Positions 32,500 to 41,728 are shown, numbered from the stretch's first letter. The stretch: 64,000 nt of DNA from an uncultured Lachnospiraceae bacterium (GCA_910580195.1 CAJTWA010000004.1:1-64000), one strand, 5' to 3'. The notes: a model not told the origin generated them from the sequence alone. Translations and numbers: made by a program.

Positions 32500-33270
32500 C
32501 TATTCTTCCGGTTCCGTCCCATATGTATCCAGATATTCCTGCACATCCTTTTTGAAGCGTGTCCAAGCGTCTTCATTTTTCACATAATAGATGGGACATT
32601 CTTTTCCTGTTACATCATAGTGGCGGATAACGTCATCCACGGGAAGGTTGAATTTCCCGCAAAGCCATGCGGTAAGTTCCACCAGTGAATCGTAAGTTTC
32701 CTGCGTGAACTGGCCGGTTTCGTCCTTGTGGCAACATTCTATAGACAATGTGTCCACATTTCGGTCGTTGGAGGCATAGGACATCTCGCTGCTGGGGATG
32801 CACTGGACGATTTCCCCTTCCAGCCCTATCACAAAGTGGCTGCTGGCCTTGGTTTTCTGGGTATCCTTTAAGCTCTCAAAATAACTGCGGTTCTGGGCTG
32901 CTGTAGTGCCGGGGTTAGCCGTATAATGGACCACAATCCCCTTGACTTCCTCCAATGCCGTCTGGGGCCTGGAATATGGGTTTGGGGTCAAAAGGTCTAC
33001 CTGATATTCCGGCTCCTGTGCAATGACTTTCTGCTGGAAACCTTTTTCCTTCTTTGCTTTTTTCTGTGGCACGGAAGGGGCTTCCTTCTGGGCCTTCACC
33101 TCGCCCGGCGATTCATCCTTTTTCAAGACCCTTGTAATCCCAAATACAATCAAAAACACCCCCAAGCAGATAATGGCAACCCGCTTCATAATCTGGATGG
33201 TCCTTCTCCGTTTCCTGCGCCTTTTCCTTCTTAAATAAGCTTCTCTCCTTCTTCTTTCTTCACTGGTCAC
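32500..33270 (-). CDS. Membrane-anchored N-acetylmuramoyl-L-alanine amidase
   Basis: A 256-aa Amidase_2/PGRP-type peptidoglycan hydrolase. A strongly basic N-terminus (residues 1-27) precedes one membrane segment (about 29-46), a linker, and the extracellular zinc amidase. The metal-ligand regions are GIVVHYTANPGTTAAQN near residue 91, SSHFVIGLEGEIVQ, and VIRHYDVTGKECP. The start is probably the GTG at 33270, with GGAG 9 nt upstream. It likely acts in cell-wall turnover or daughter-cell separation. A tandem array lies at its 3' end. Confidence 0.88.
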   Translation of the reverse strand: MTSEERRRREAYLRRKRRRKRRRTIQIMKRVAIICLGVFLIVFGITRVLKKDESPGEVKAQKEAPSVPQKKAKKEKGFQQKVIAQEPEYQVDLLTPNPYSRPQTALEEVKGIVVHYTANPGTTAAQNRSYFESLKDTQKTKASSHFVIGLEGEIVQCIPSSEMSYASNDRNVDTLSIECCHKDETGQFTQETYDSLVELTAWLCGKFNLPVDDVIRHYDVTGKECPIYYVKNEDAWTRFKKDVQEYLDTYGTEPEE

Positions 33271-33412
33271 TGTGCTTCTCTCCGCTCTTTTTGTAAATTT
33301 AACGCATCTTCTCTAGGATGCATCATTTTTCTTCTGCCTATTTATTATAGCACCATTTTTTTAGAAAAAGAATTAACTTTCTTTAAATTTTTTGTAAGAA
33401 AAAAGTAAGATG

Positions 33413-33588
33413 TTTTTCAATTACGCCCTAGGCGCAAAAGTATTGCCCCTTCTGCCTTTTTCAATTACGCCTTAGGCGCAGAAGTATTACCCCTTCTGCC
33501 TTTTTCAATTACGCCTTAGGCGCAGAAGTATCGTCCCTTCTGCCTTTTTCAATTACGCCCTAGGCGCAGAAGTATTGTTCCATCTGCC
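33413..33588. repeat. Tandem 44-bp array echoing the hemL 3' end
   Basis: Four 44-bp units (33413, 33457, 33501 and 33545 starts), each with TTTTTCAATTACGCC and GGCGCARAAGTAT. The fourth unit contains the last codons and TAG stop of hemL (33560-33562). Confidence 0.9.
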
Positions 33589-34837
33589 TTAAAGTTTGCT
33601 CCAAAAGCTCCTCTGTGTGCGCCATGGAAAGGAACATGGCTTCAAACTGGGAGGGGGCCAGATAAATGCCATGGCTTACCATATACCTGCAATAGCTGGC
33701 AAATGCTTTTGTATCAGAGGTTTTTGCGCTTTCGTAGTCTGCCACCTCGGTGCTGGTAAAATAAAGGCAGCCTAGGGAACCTACATGGTTTATCTGGTAT
33801 GGCTGGCCGGATTTCTTTAGGATTTCCTGCATTTTCCCATAAAAACCTTCCGCTTTTTTGTCCAATTCCTGATAGTATTCTGGGTGCTTTTTTAAGATGG
33901 TGAGCATGGCAATGCCTGCTGCCATGGCAACGGGGTTCCCGCTCAAGGTCCCTGCTTGGTACACGCCGCCTGCCGGGGCTACCAGCTCCATAATTTCACG
34001 TTTGCCCCCATAAGCGCCAACCGGCATCCCGCCACCGATAATTTTTCCAAAAGTAGTAAGGTCAGGCCTTACGCCATAATAGCCTTGGGCGCCGTCAATG
34101 CCAAGGCGGAACCCGGTGATTACCTCGTCAAATATCAGCAGTGCGCCGTAGGTATCGCAAATCCTGCGCAGGCCTTCCAAAAAACCGGGCTTTGGTGGCA
34201 CAACCCCCATATTTGCCGCTACAGGCTCCACAATGACTGCTGCAATTTCTTCCCCGCACCTTTGGAAATGCCCTTCCACAGACTCCAGATGGTTGTATTC
34301 TGCGCTCAGGGTATCTTGGGTGCAGCCCACGGGAACCCCTAAGCTGTCTGGGATTCCGGACGTCATGGCCCCAGAACCTGCCTTTACCAGAAGGCCGTCG
34401 GAATGTCCATGGTAGCACCCGGTAAATTTGATGATTTTATTCCGCTTGGTATAGCCCCTTGCCAGACGGATAGCGCTCATTACGGCTTCTGTGCCGGAAT
34501 TTACCATGCGCACCATGTCTATGGAAGGGATGAGGCTGCATACCAACTCCGCCATTTCCACCTCCGGGGCAGTCGCCGCCCCAAAGCTTAAGCCCCGTTT
34601 GCATGCTTCTGCCACGGCCCCAAGGACTTCGCCGTTGGCATGGCCTAAAATCATCGGACCCCAAGAGCCAATATAATCAATATACTGGTTTCCGTCCTCA
34701 TCGTAGAGGTATGCGCCTTCTGCCCGTGTGATGAATTTCGGGGTTCCCCCTATGGAGCCAAAGGCGCGCACCGGGGAATTGACGCCCCCCGGCATAACCT
34801 GTACTGCCCGTTGGAATAATGCTTCTGATTTTGTCAT
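33560..34837 (-). CDS. hemL: Glutamate-1-semialdehyde 2,1-aminomutase
   Basis: A PLP enzyme producing 5-aminolevulinate in the C5 tetrapyrrole pathway, about 425 aa. It begins with SEALFQRAVQVMPGGVNSPV. PLP-site marks include VNSGTEAVMSAIRLARG, IIFDEVITGFR-like LLIFDEVITGFRLG, and the Schiff-base lysine in TTFGKIIGGGMPVGAYGG. The ATG at 34837 is favoured over 34858. It lies 150 bp downstream of hemB, in the same direction. hemA, hemC and hemD are not in the window. A 44-bp repeat array is built on its 3' end. Confidence 0.95.
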   Translation of the reverse strand: MTKSEALFQRAVQVMPGGVNSPVRAFGSIGGTPKFITRAEGAYLYDEDGNQYIDYIGSWGPMILGHANGEVLGAVAEACKRGLSFGAATAPEVEMAELVCSLIPSIDMVRMVNSGTEAVMSAIRLARGYTKRNKIIKFTGCYHGHSDGLLVKAGSGAMTSGIPDSLGVPVGCTQDTLSAEYNHLESVEGHFQRCGEEIAAVIVEPVAANMGVVPPKPGFLEGLRRICDTYGALLIFDEVITGFRLGIDGAQGYYGVRPDLTTFGKIIGGGMPVGAYGGKREIMELVAPAGGVYQAGTLSGNPVAMAAGIAMLTILKKHPEYYQELDKKAEGFYGKMQEILKKSGQPYQINHVGSLGCLYFTSTEVADYESAKTSDTKAFASYCRYMVSHGIYLAPSQFEAMFLSMAHTEELLEQTLRQMEQYFCA

Positions 34838-34854
34838 ATTTCTACCCATTCCTT

Positions 34855-34985
34855 TCATTCCGGCACGGACTGCAATAGGAACGTGCCGCTTCTTTGCTGT
34901 TTCTAAGGCTTCTATCTGTCTGTCCCGCTTCGTTCCCGCACGGACTACGATAGGAACGTGCCGCTTCTTGCCTGCTTCCGCTTAC
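34855..34985. repeat. Two-unit repeat between hemB and hemL
   Basis: Two copies of a segment with 75-bp spacing, GCACGGACTRCRATAGGAAC then GTGCCGCTTCTT (at 34863 and 34938). Each unit is itself partly palindromic (GGCACG ... CGTGCC). Confidence 0.75.
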
Positions 34986-34989
34986 TGCC

Positions 34990-35973
34990 TTATCCGATTC
35001 TTCCTTCTTCCATGCATTTTGCCAGCTCCTGTGCAAAGTATGTAATGTAAATGTCCGCCCCTGCCCGGTATGCGCTGGCTGCCATCTCGCACATAATGCT
35101 GACCCCATCAATAAAACCTGCGTCTGCAGCTGCTTTTACCATAGCGTATTCCCCACTGACGGAATAGGCTGCAAGGGGGACGTCCGTCCTGTCCTTAACC
35201 TCCCGGATTAAATCCCCGTAGGCCATGGCTGGCTTCACCATCAAAATGTCTGCCCCTTCCGCTACGTCCAGCAGCGCTTCTTTTATGGCCTCCCGGCGGT
35301 TGTGGTAGTCCATCTGGTAAGATTTCCGGTCGCCGAAAGCTGGGGCGGAACCTGCTGCATCCCGGAAGGGTCCGTAAAAAGAAGAAGCAAATTTTACGGC
35401 ATAAGACATGATTGGGGTGTTCACATACCCATTTTTGTCCAGTACCCTGCGGATTGCCGCTACCCGCCCATCCATCATGTCGGAAGGGGCTACCATGTCT
35501 GCCCCTGCCTGTACTTGGGAAAGGGCTGTCTTAGCCAGATATTCCAGCGTCTGGTCGTTATCCACCTCCTGCCCGCAAAGGATCCCGCAATGGCCGTGGG
35601 AGGTATATTCGCACATGCAGACGTCCCCAATTAAGTATAATTCTGGGCAAATTTCTTTTGCTTTGCGGAATGCTTTCTGGACAATCCCGTCTTGGGCATA
35701 TGCCCCGCTCCCCACCTCATCCTTTTGCCCGGGTATCCCAAACAGCATGACGCTTTGCACGCCTGCCCTAAGGAGTTCTGAGAGCTTTTCTTCCATCCGG
35801 TCTATGGTGTAGCGGTACTGGCCTGGCATGGATGGGATTTCTTCCTTTTTGCCCGTTCCCTCCATGACAAACATGGGGTATACAAGGGTTGATTTGTCCA
35901 TCCTTGTTTCCCGTACCATTTTCCGTAGTGTGCTGTTTCCCCGTAAACGCCGGGGGCGGCTGATTAATTCCAT
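34990..35973 (-). CDS. hemB: Delta-aminolevulinic acid dehydratase (porphobilinogen synthase)
   Basis: Condenses two 5-aminolevulinates to porphobilinogen; 327 aa, usual length. It begins with RPRRLRGNSTLRKMVRETR. Zinc-cysteine region CMCEYTSHGHCGI is present, as are SSFYGPFRDAAGSAPAFGD, the Schiff-base lysine in ILMVKPAMAYGDLI, and AAYSVSGEYAM. A ribosome site CAGGAGGAAACC precedes the ATG. It is the first gene of a hemB-hemL pair. The 35974-36140 upstream region is AT-rich without a promoter I would defend. Confidence 0.95.
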   Translation of the reverse strand: MELISRPRRLRGNSTLRKMVRETRMDKSTLVYPMFVMEGTGKKEEIPSMPGQYRYTIDRMEEKLSELLRAGVQSVMLFGIPGQKDEVGSGAYAQDGIVQKAFRKAKEICPELYLIGDVCMCEYTSHGHCGILCGQEVDNDQTLEYLAKTALSQVQAGADMVAPSDMMDGRVAAIRRVLDKNGYVNTPIMSYAVKFASSFYGPFRDAAGSAPAFGDRKSYQMDYHNRREAIKEALLDVAEGADILMVKPAMAYGDLIREVKDRTDVPLAAYSVSGEYAMVKAAADAGFIDGVSIMCEMAASAYRAGADIYITYFAQELAKCMEEGRIG

Positions 35974-36156
35974 GTTGGTTTCCTCCTGATACTGATTTTA
36001 TTGGGTTTTTCTTTTATTTTTTGATTTGAAAATTCTATATTATTCTGCCATAGTGTTATATAGTAGGCAAAGAAGGGGTGCTTTCTAGGGGGGAAATTAT
36101 TCGTACTCCCGCCTTAGAAACTTATGGGTGAAATAAAGGGGGCTTTGGGGGCGGAC

Positions 36157-36337
36157 GGTAATTCCGGGCTGCCCTTCCTCACACAAACTGGGCAACGTTC
36201 CGGCGAACTAACTGCCAACTCCGACTAAGGGATTTCAGGAAAGCCTTCATCCCTAAGTCTGCGTAAGCAGTGGATTTCGCCTCCACTAAGGGCGCCCATG
36301 AAGTGTTTGCTTAGAGGAAGGGCAGCCCGGAATTACC
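36157..36337 (+). repeat. Structured repeat, copy 1 of an inverted pair
   Basis: 181 bp bounded by perfect 24-bp inverted repeats (GGTAATTCCGGGCTGCCC then TTCCTC, and the complement). The core contains AACTGGGCAACGTTCCGGCG and the small hairpin GTTCCGGCGAAC. Compared with copy 2 it has an extra stretch of about 40 bp after AAGGGATTT. Similarity to copy 2 extends a little beyond the repeats on both sides. No coding potential was seen. Confidence 0.85.
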
Positions 36338-36669
36338 TGTGTACTGGAAAGCCGGGAAGTTTTATGGCAGATATATGTAATATTTCTGGCAACATGTGCA
36401 AAGCTACTTTAATAAAACTATTCCCCCATGTGGCTATGTATCCTCTAAAGAGCCTTTCCTAACAACAATAAATCTCACAACGGTTCCAACTCTTATAATG
36501 CAAAACGCTACTTTCTGCTTAAGTAAAGTACACAAGGAACTCTCACAATATGTCCATTACATCTGGAAAAGCAAGTAAATAGACCCAAAAAAATTATAAA
36601 ACCAACTTTTATTCTATCCATTGCATCTATGGCAGAACGGAAAAAACCCTTACAGTTCCCCAATACACA

Positions 36670-36808
36670 GGCAATTCAGAACAGCTCTTCCTCTAAGCAA
36701 ACGTTTCATGGGCGCTTTTAGTGGAGGCGAAATCCCTTAGTCGGAGTTAGCAGTTAGTTCGCCGGAACGTTGCCCAGTTTGTGTGAGGAAGAGCCGTTCT
36801 GAATTGCC
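36670..36808 (-). repeat. Structured repeat, copy 2 of an inverted pair
   Basis: 139 bp in opposite orientation to copy 1, with an almost identical core. Its outer arm sequence differs from that of copy 1 (GGCAATTCAGAACGGCTC), yet the two ends still pair, with one A-C mismatch. The 332 bp between copies (36338-36669) are AT-rich and contain no gene I can support. Confidence 0.85.
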
Positions 36809-36895
36809 GTCCTCCCTCAAAGCCTTCCCTTTTGCCCTGCCCAAAATCGCCACTTGTTTCCAAATTTCCCCTTCTTCACACCTTAGGTACTTTTC

Positions 36896-39559
36896 TTACT
36901 CCGGGAACTTAGGCACCTTCCCCGCAAAAACCTCCCCTAAATAAGCCTTCCCCCTCTCCTGCCTCTGCCCAAACTCCTCCTTCACCATTTCCACCGATAC
37001 CCGGATTTCCTCCTGCAGTTCCCGTGCAGAAATCAGCCCGCACCCCTGCCCCCGGATAATAATCTGCTCCAGCCCATCCGAAGTCACCACTGTGACCCGG
37101 TATTCCTTGGCATGTGCATGGGCAAATTTTTCAATATACTGGTCTGCCGTTTCTGCCTCTTTCGTAAATACCACTTGAATGTTGTGGTAACGGAAAATTT
37201 CCGTCTGGTGGCGTTCCACCCGGTAAGCGTCAAATACCACCATCAAGCGGCATCCCCGGACCCCTTGGTAATTCGACAAGATGTCAAGGAGCCTTCCCCT
37301 TGCCCCATCTATATTTTCTTCCGCCAGCCCCTTCAAATCCTCCCATGCAAAAATCACATTATAGCCGTCCACCAGCATATATTCCTCTTTTGGGCTGGCG
37401 CTTTGGTAGGTGCGGGTGACAGAGGGCGCCTGCCCCACAGAAAGGGCTTTTTTCTTATGGTATCCTTTCCTTCCAGCCTGTTTTTCCCGTTTATTGGCAT
37501 GTACGGCATGGGAAAGTATGGACTCCACCTCGTCTTCCCCAATCCAAGTTTCTTCCGAAGGGGATTCCTGCCTGCCAACGGATGCTGGCAGGGCCTGGCT
37601 TTCTGGCAAAGCGCGGCCGCCGGAAAGTTTTTCCCGGAGGAAACTTGGGGTTTCCACATGCATTTGGGATTTCACCTGGTCCCATTTTACGAGATAGCCT
37701 GCCCCATGGGCGCAGAATACGGAATCTGGGGAATTCTCCGTATCACGTTCTGGGTCGTATGCTATTTTTTCAATGATTTCCTGCGGGCTGCGGCAGGGCT
37801 CGTACCCTTTCAGGGAACAGGAAAGCCTTCCTTCCCCTCTGGTGTAGGAAACCACCTCCTGCTGGTAATCCCCCATGGATGCTACCGGGGCGCTGCCGGT
37901 AAATACAGCCATCTGGCCCTGCACCTGCGGAGGGTGGAAGCTCCCATGCATCCGTTCCAAATCCGCCATGGCCCGGCCTACCATGGAATTTGGCACCTCA
38001 AGGCGGAAATTATAATAAGGCTCTAGCAGTACCGTCCCTGCCTCCATCAGCCCTTGGCGCAGCGCACGGTAGGTGGCTTGGCGGAAATCCCCGCCTTCCG
38101 TATGCTTCAGGTGGGCGCGCCCTGCCACCAGCGTAACCTTCATATCCGTAAGGGCAGATCCAGCCAGGACCCCGCGGTGCTCCTTTTCCTCCAAATGGGT
38201 TAATACCAGACGCTGCCAGTTTTTGTCCAGCACATCCTCGCTGCAGCAAGTGCCAAATACAAGGCCGCTGCCGGGCTCCCCCGGTTCCAGCAGCAAATGC
38301 ACCTCTGCGTAATGGCGGAGGGGCTCATAGTGGCCGACCCCTTCCACCGGGCGGGCAACGGTTTCTTTGTACAGGATATTCCCTGCCCCAAAGGATACCT
38401 CCACCCCAAACCGCTCCGCAATCAGGCTCTTTAAAATTTCAAGCTGCACCTCCCCCATAATCTGCACTTGGATTTCCTGCAGATGGCTGTCCCAGACAAG
38501 GTGCAGTTCCGGTTCCTCCTCCTGCAGCTGGTACAGCTTCGGCAGCATCACCGAAGGCGCGCACCCCGGCGGCAAATCCATCCGGTACGTAAGGACTGGC
38601 ACAAGGAGAGGCAAAACCGTGTCTTTTTCTATCCCAAGGCCTGTCCCGGGGCGGGTATCGCTTAAGCCTGTGACGGCACAGACCATCCCCGCTTCTGCTT
38701 CGCTCCTTGTTTCAAATTTTTCCCCGGAATAAATGCGTATCTGGTTGACCTTTTCCTGCTGCCCAGCCAAAGGCGTTTTTACTTTCAAGGCCCCTCCGGT
38801 GATTTTTAGATAAGTCAGGCGGTTCCCTTGGGCGTCCCTTGCAATTTTAAAAATCTTTGCGCCAAATTCCTGCGGGTATTCCGGCGCTTTTGCAAACCTG
38901 CCAAACCCATCCAAAAATTCCAAAACACCGTCCAGCTTTAAGGCTGATCCAAAAAAGCATGGGAACAGTTCCCGGCCAGAAACCAAGTCTTGTATCTGGC
39001 TTATTTCCAGCCTGCCTTGCTCCAGAAAATAATCCAACACATCCTCCCGGCACATGGCGCAGTTTTCATAAAATTCTTCCGTGTCCGTCTGGGTGAAATC
39101 CACGCAGTTCCCGCTAAAGCCTTCCCTAAGCCCTTCCAGCAGCCTGCCCTTATCCGTCCCCGGCTGGTCCATCTTGTTGATGAAAAGGAACACTGGGACA
39201 TGGTACTTTTTCAGCAGCCGCCAGAGGGTACGGGTGTGGCCTTGGATGCCGTCCGCACCGCTGATGACTAAAATCCCATAGTCCAGCACCTGCAGGGTGC
39301 GCTCCATTTCCGGGGAAAAATCTACATGCCCCGGGGTATCTAACAATGTAATTTCCAAGTCCCCTGCCTGCAGGATGGCCTGTTTAGAAAATATGGTAAT
39401 CCCGCGCTCCCGTTCCAATCCATAGGTATCTAAGAAAGCGTCCTTATTGTCCACTCTCCCTAATTTCCGGATGGCGCCGCTGCTGTACAGCAGCGCTTCT
39501 GATAAAGTTGTCTTTCCTGCGTCTACATGGGCTAATATGCCGGCTGTCAATCGTTTCAT
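36896..39559 (-). CDS. TetM-like ribosomal GTPase fused to an NYN/YacP nuclease-like domain
   Basis: About 887 aa. The N-terminus is an EF-G/TetM-type translational GTPase: G1 AHVDAGKTT, G2 RERGITI, G3 DTPGHVDF and G4 NKMDQ, followed by EF-G domains II-V to about residue 650. A linker leads to a C-terminal NYN domain of the YacP type starting near residue 726. It keeps acidic positions in MLVDGYNVIFAW, VVFDAYRVE, EAETADQYIE and VVTSDGLEQ. YacP (Rae1) in Bacillus is a ribosome-associated mRNase. The ATG at 39559 overlaps the stop of an upstream remnant (ATGA). A ribosome-targeted role is inferred; tetracycline resistance is not shown. Confidence 0.88.
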   Translation of the reverse strand: MKRLTAGILAHVDAGKTTLSEALLYSSGAIRKLGRVDNKDAFLDTYGLERERGITIFSKQAILQAGDLEITLLDTPGHVDFSPEMERTLQVLDYGILVISGADGIQGHTRTLWRLLKKYHVPVFLFINKMDQPGTDKGRLLEGLREGFSGNCVDFTQTDTEEFYENCAMCREDVLDYFLEQGRLEISQIQDLVSGRELFPCFFGSALKLDGVLEFLDGFGRFAKAPEYPQEFGAKIFKIARDAQGNRLTYLKITGGALKVKTPLAGQQEKVNQIRIYSGEKFETRSEAEAGMVCAVTGLSDTRPGTGLGIEKDTVLPLLVPVLTYRMDLPPGCAPSVMLPKLYQLQEEEPELHLVWDSHLQEIQVQIMGEVQLEILKSLIAERFGVEVSFGAGNILYKETVARPVEGVGHYEPLRHYAEVHLLLEPGEPGSGLVFGTCCSEDVLDKNWQRLVLTHLEEKEHRGVLAGSALTDMKVTLVAGRAHLKHTEGGDFRQATYRALRQGLMEAGTVLLEPYYNFRLEVPNSMVGRAMADLERMHGSFHPPQVQGQMAVFTGSAPVASMGDYQQEVVSYTRGEGRLSCSLKGYEPCRSPQEIIEKIAYDPERDTENSPDSVFCAHGAGYLVKWDQVKSQMHVETPSFLREKLSGGRALPESQALPASVGRQESPSEETWIGEDEVESILSHAVHANKREKQAGRKGYHKKKALSVGQAPSVTRTYQSASPKEEYMLVDGYNVIFAWEDLKGLAEENIDGARGRLLDILSNYQGVRGCRLMVVFDAYRVERHQTEIFRYHNIQVVFTKEAETADQYIEKFAHAHAKEYRVTVVTSDGLEQIIIRGQGCGLISARELQEEIRVSVEMVKEEFGQRQERGKAYLGEVFAGKVPKFPE

Positions 39560-40949
39560 TGCTGTTCCCACTTCTCTATTTTACATGTATGGTGCTTCTT
39601 TTTATCATAATTTATCCCAACAAGCAGGAGTTCCCTGCATCCTTGTGCCTTCTGCATATAATTCTTTTGCTTCATCTGCTCTATGAAGACAAAGAATTTT
39701 CATCATGATACTGCAAAAAAGGGATTTCCCTGTCATGGATACCTTCCAACATAGAAGCCACTTTTTCCTCATCACAGGCTAATGTAGCTTCTAACATTTC
39801 CTTGGAAGATTTTACAATCTCCCTCACTTCTCCAAAGCTGTCCCGTTCCAGCACATCCTGATACTTTTCCATCAATTCGAAATTTGGGATCCTTAATTCC
39901 CCGTTATGGAAAGCTAAAAAACCGTACACTACCATGGCAGAAAGTATTTCATCCCTTGTGCCCATCTGCTGTTCTGCCGCGCTATACCCGCTCAGCTTTA
40001 CTTTCACTGGGATCCCTGCCACCAATTTTACAATATCTTCCCGCACCTCGTCTACATTGTGCTCAATACAGTCTGCAATTTCATTCATAGGCCCAGTTTC
40101 TGTCTAATAATTCAGGCAGATGCCCCGGCTTAATGCATTACTGACGGAACGGGGATTAAACAGGCTCTGCCCACCGCTGGTGCAATACCCATCATACCAT
40201 TCCTTGAGTTCTTCAAACGGCACTGTATGGTGCTGCCTGCACAGTTCTTTTACCTCCTCTTCCCGGAACCCAAAAAAACTGTCATAGATATTGTCATTCA
40301 TAAAATTATATTCCTGAAACATATTCAGCTCGGAACCGCTCGAATATTTCGCCACCGGCAAAACGCCCGTCATATACACAAGATCCACATAAGGCTGGTC
40401 TTTAAACAAACCTTTCAGGAACTGGAGGTAATCCCGCTTACTCCCTATGTCCATAAATGGCTGATGGAAAATAGAATCCCACTCATCTAAGAGAAACAAA
40501 AAAGAATCCCCCGTGTCTGTCATCATCCCGCTCACCGTATCATAATCCCTGCCCCGCAATTGGGGGTATGTTTCCAGCAGGTCATGCTTTAACTTATTTC
40601 GGATACTGGAAATGTATTCCTGATAGCTTGCACAAAAGTCTGGCATCCTGCTGAAATCAATGTAAATTACATGGTATTGGTTCAGGTGTTTTCTGTAACC
40701 CTCCGTATGGGCAATGGCGAGCTTTTCAAACTGCTGGTGGGTATCGTACCCTTTCGTATAATATGCCCCCAGCATATTCACATTCATGGTCTTGCCAAAA
40801 CGCCTTGGCCTTGTAATGCACAAATAGCGGTTTCCGGTCCTGATATTTTTTGAAACCTGATCCAACAAAAGGCTTTTATCCACATAAATTTCACTGTTTA
40901 AGTGGTTTTGGAACAACCTGATTGGAATGGTTGTGTCTAAATAATTCAT
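39556..40949 (-). pseudogene. Broken AAA-ATPase-like / PD-(D/E)XK (DUF1703) gene
   Basis: The first 281 codons encode an AAA-ATPase-like domain (Walker A-like TRPRRFGKTMNVNML, Walker B-like FLFLLDEWDSIF). An in-frame TAG (40106-40104) replaces the Trp of the family pattern NYWTETGP. The same frame then continues as GPMNEIADCIEHNVDEV to a stop at 39681. The nuclease core that should follow is missing. A C-terminal remnant ending ELLLVGINYDKKKHHTCKIE is present in another frame, down to 39556. This means one nonsense mutation plus an internal deletion. The ATG overlaps the preceding gene by 4 nt. Confidence 0.8.
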
Positions 40950-41497
40950 TCATCCTTCCCTCCCGCTGGACATGCCAGCCCTCCCAGAAATCCCCGGATT
41001 TGGGCTGTCACCTGCGCTGCTTTCCTGTGGTCTTTTCCGCCGGCTGTCACGCCAACCGTAATATCCCCTTCTGTTGCAATGCCCGGAAAAAAGAAATCGC
41101 ATTTTTCTTTGTCAGACGCCACATTCACAGGGATGCCTTCCTTGCGGCACTCCTGATATACCATGTCATTTACTGTTTCATCGTTAGTCGCGGCAATGGC
41201 AAGCGCTGCCTTGCGGCATTCCCATCCTTCCCGGCTGTTTCCTGCCCCACCATCCGCGGCAATTTTAAGCCCTGCATTTGCCAATTCCCCGGGCTGGTAG
41301 GGGCGGTAATGGAGCGTCAGGTTCCCTTTCTGTTTTGCCAATTCTTCCAGTTTCCCGGAAATCTCCGGCGCAGTTACATGGACTTCTGCGCCAAACTCCA
41401 GCAGGGCAGACACCCGCCTTACGGCAATGTTCCCGCCGCCAAAGACCTGCACCTTTTTCCCTTCCAGATTGATGAATATTGGAAAATAAGTTCCCAT
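40946..41497 (-). CDS. Precorrin-2 dehydrogenase-like protein (CysG N-terminal domain)
   Basis: A 183-aa NAD-binding protein resembling the N-terminal half of siroheme synthase, oxidising precorrin-2 to sirohydrochlorin. It starts with YFPIFINLEGKKVQVFGGGN (dinucleotide fold). AATNDETVNDMVYQECR and NVASDKEKCDFFFPGIAT follow as family signatures. The methylase half is absent, so it is a stand-alone dehydrogenase like SirC/Met8. It precedes the broken AAA gene by a 4-nt overlap. The siroheme partners are not in the window. Confidence 0.9.
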   Translation of the reverse strand: MGTYFPIFINLEGKKVQVFGGGNIAVRRVSALLEFGAEVHVTAPEISGKLEELAKQKGNLTLHYRPYQPGELANAGLKIAADGGAGNSREGWECRKAALAIAATNDETVNDMVYQECRKEGIPVNVASDKEKCDFFFPGIATEGDITVGVTAGGKDHRKAAQVTAQIRGFLGGLACPAGGKDE

Positions 41498-41728
41498 GGC
41501 TCCTCCTTTTTCTCTGCAATCCTAGTACTCCGCCCCTTACAAATAAGAAGAGCCTGCCGCTGCCTTGATAGGCCCGGTACGTCTTCCCCGGCGCCTGCCT
41601 AATTCTTATGAGCCCTTCCTTCTGTATAAGATCCCATGGGCCTTGGCTTTGCCCAACCATCTGTGCCCAATTTCAGTTACCTCTATCTTATACTAAAATG
41701 GCAAAACCAGCAACTACCTATTTTCACA

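Noticed and set aside
36396..36578. 60-codon frame between the inverted structured repeats
   Set aside because: No ribosome site, no similarity recognised, and biased AT-rich composition.
36896..39559. Simple annotation as a tetracycline-resistance gene
   Set aside because: The protein is only TetM-like and carries a C-terminal NYN domain absent from Tet(M/O/W); resistance is not shown.
41265..41660. 131-codon minus-strand frame overlapping the precorrin-2 dehydrogenase gene
   Set aside because: Shifted frame over a well-supported gene, basic low-complexity composition.
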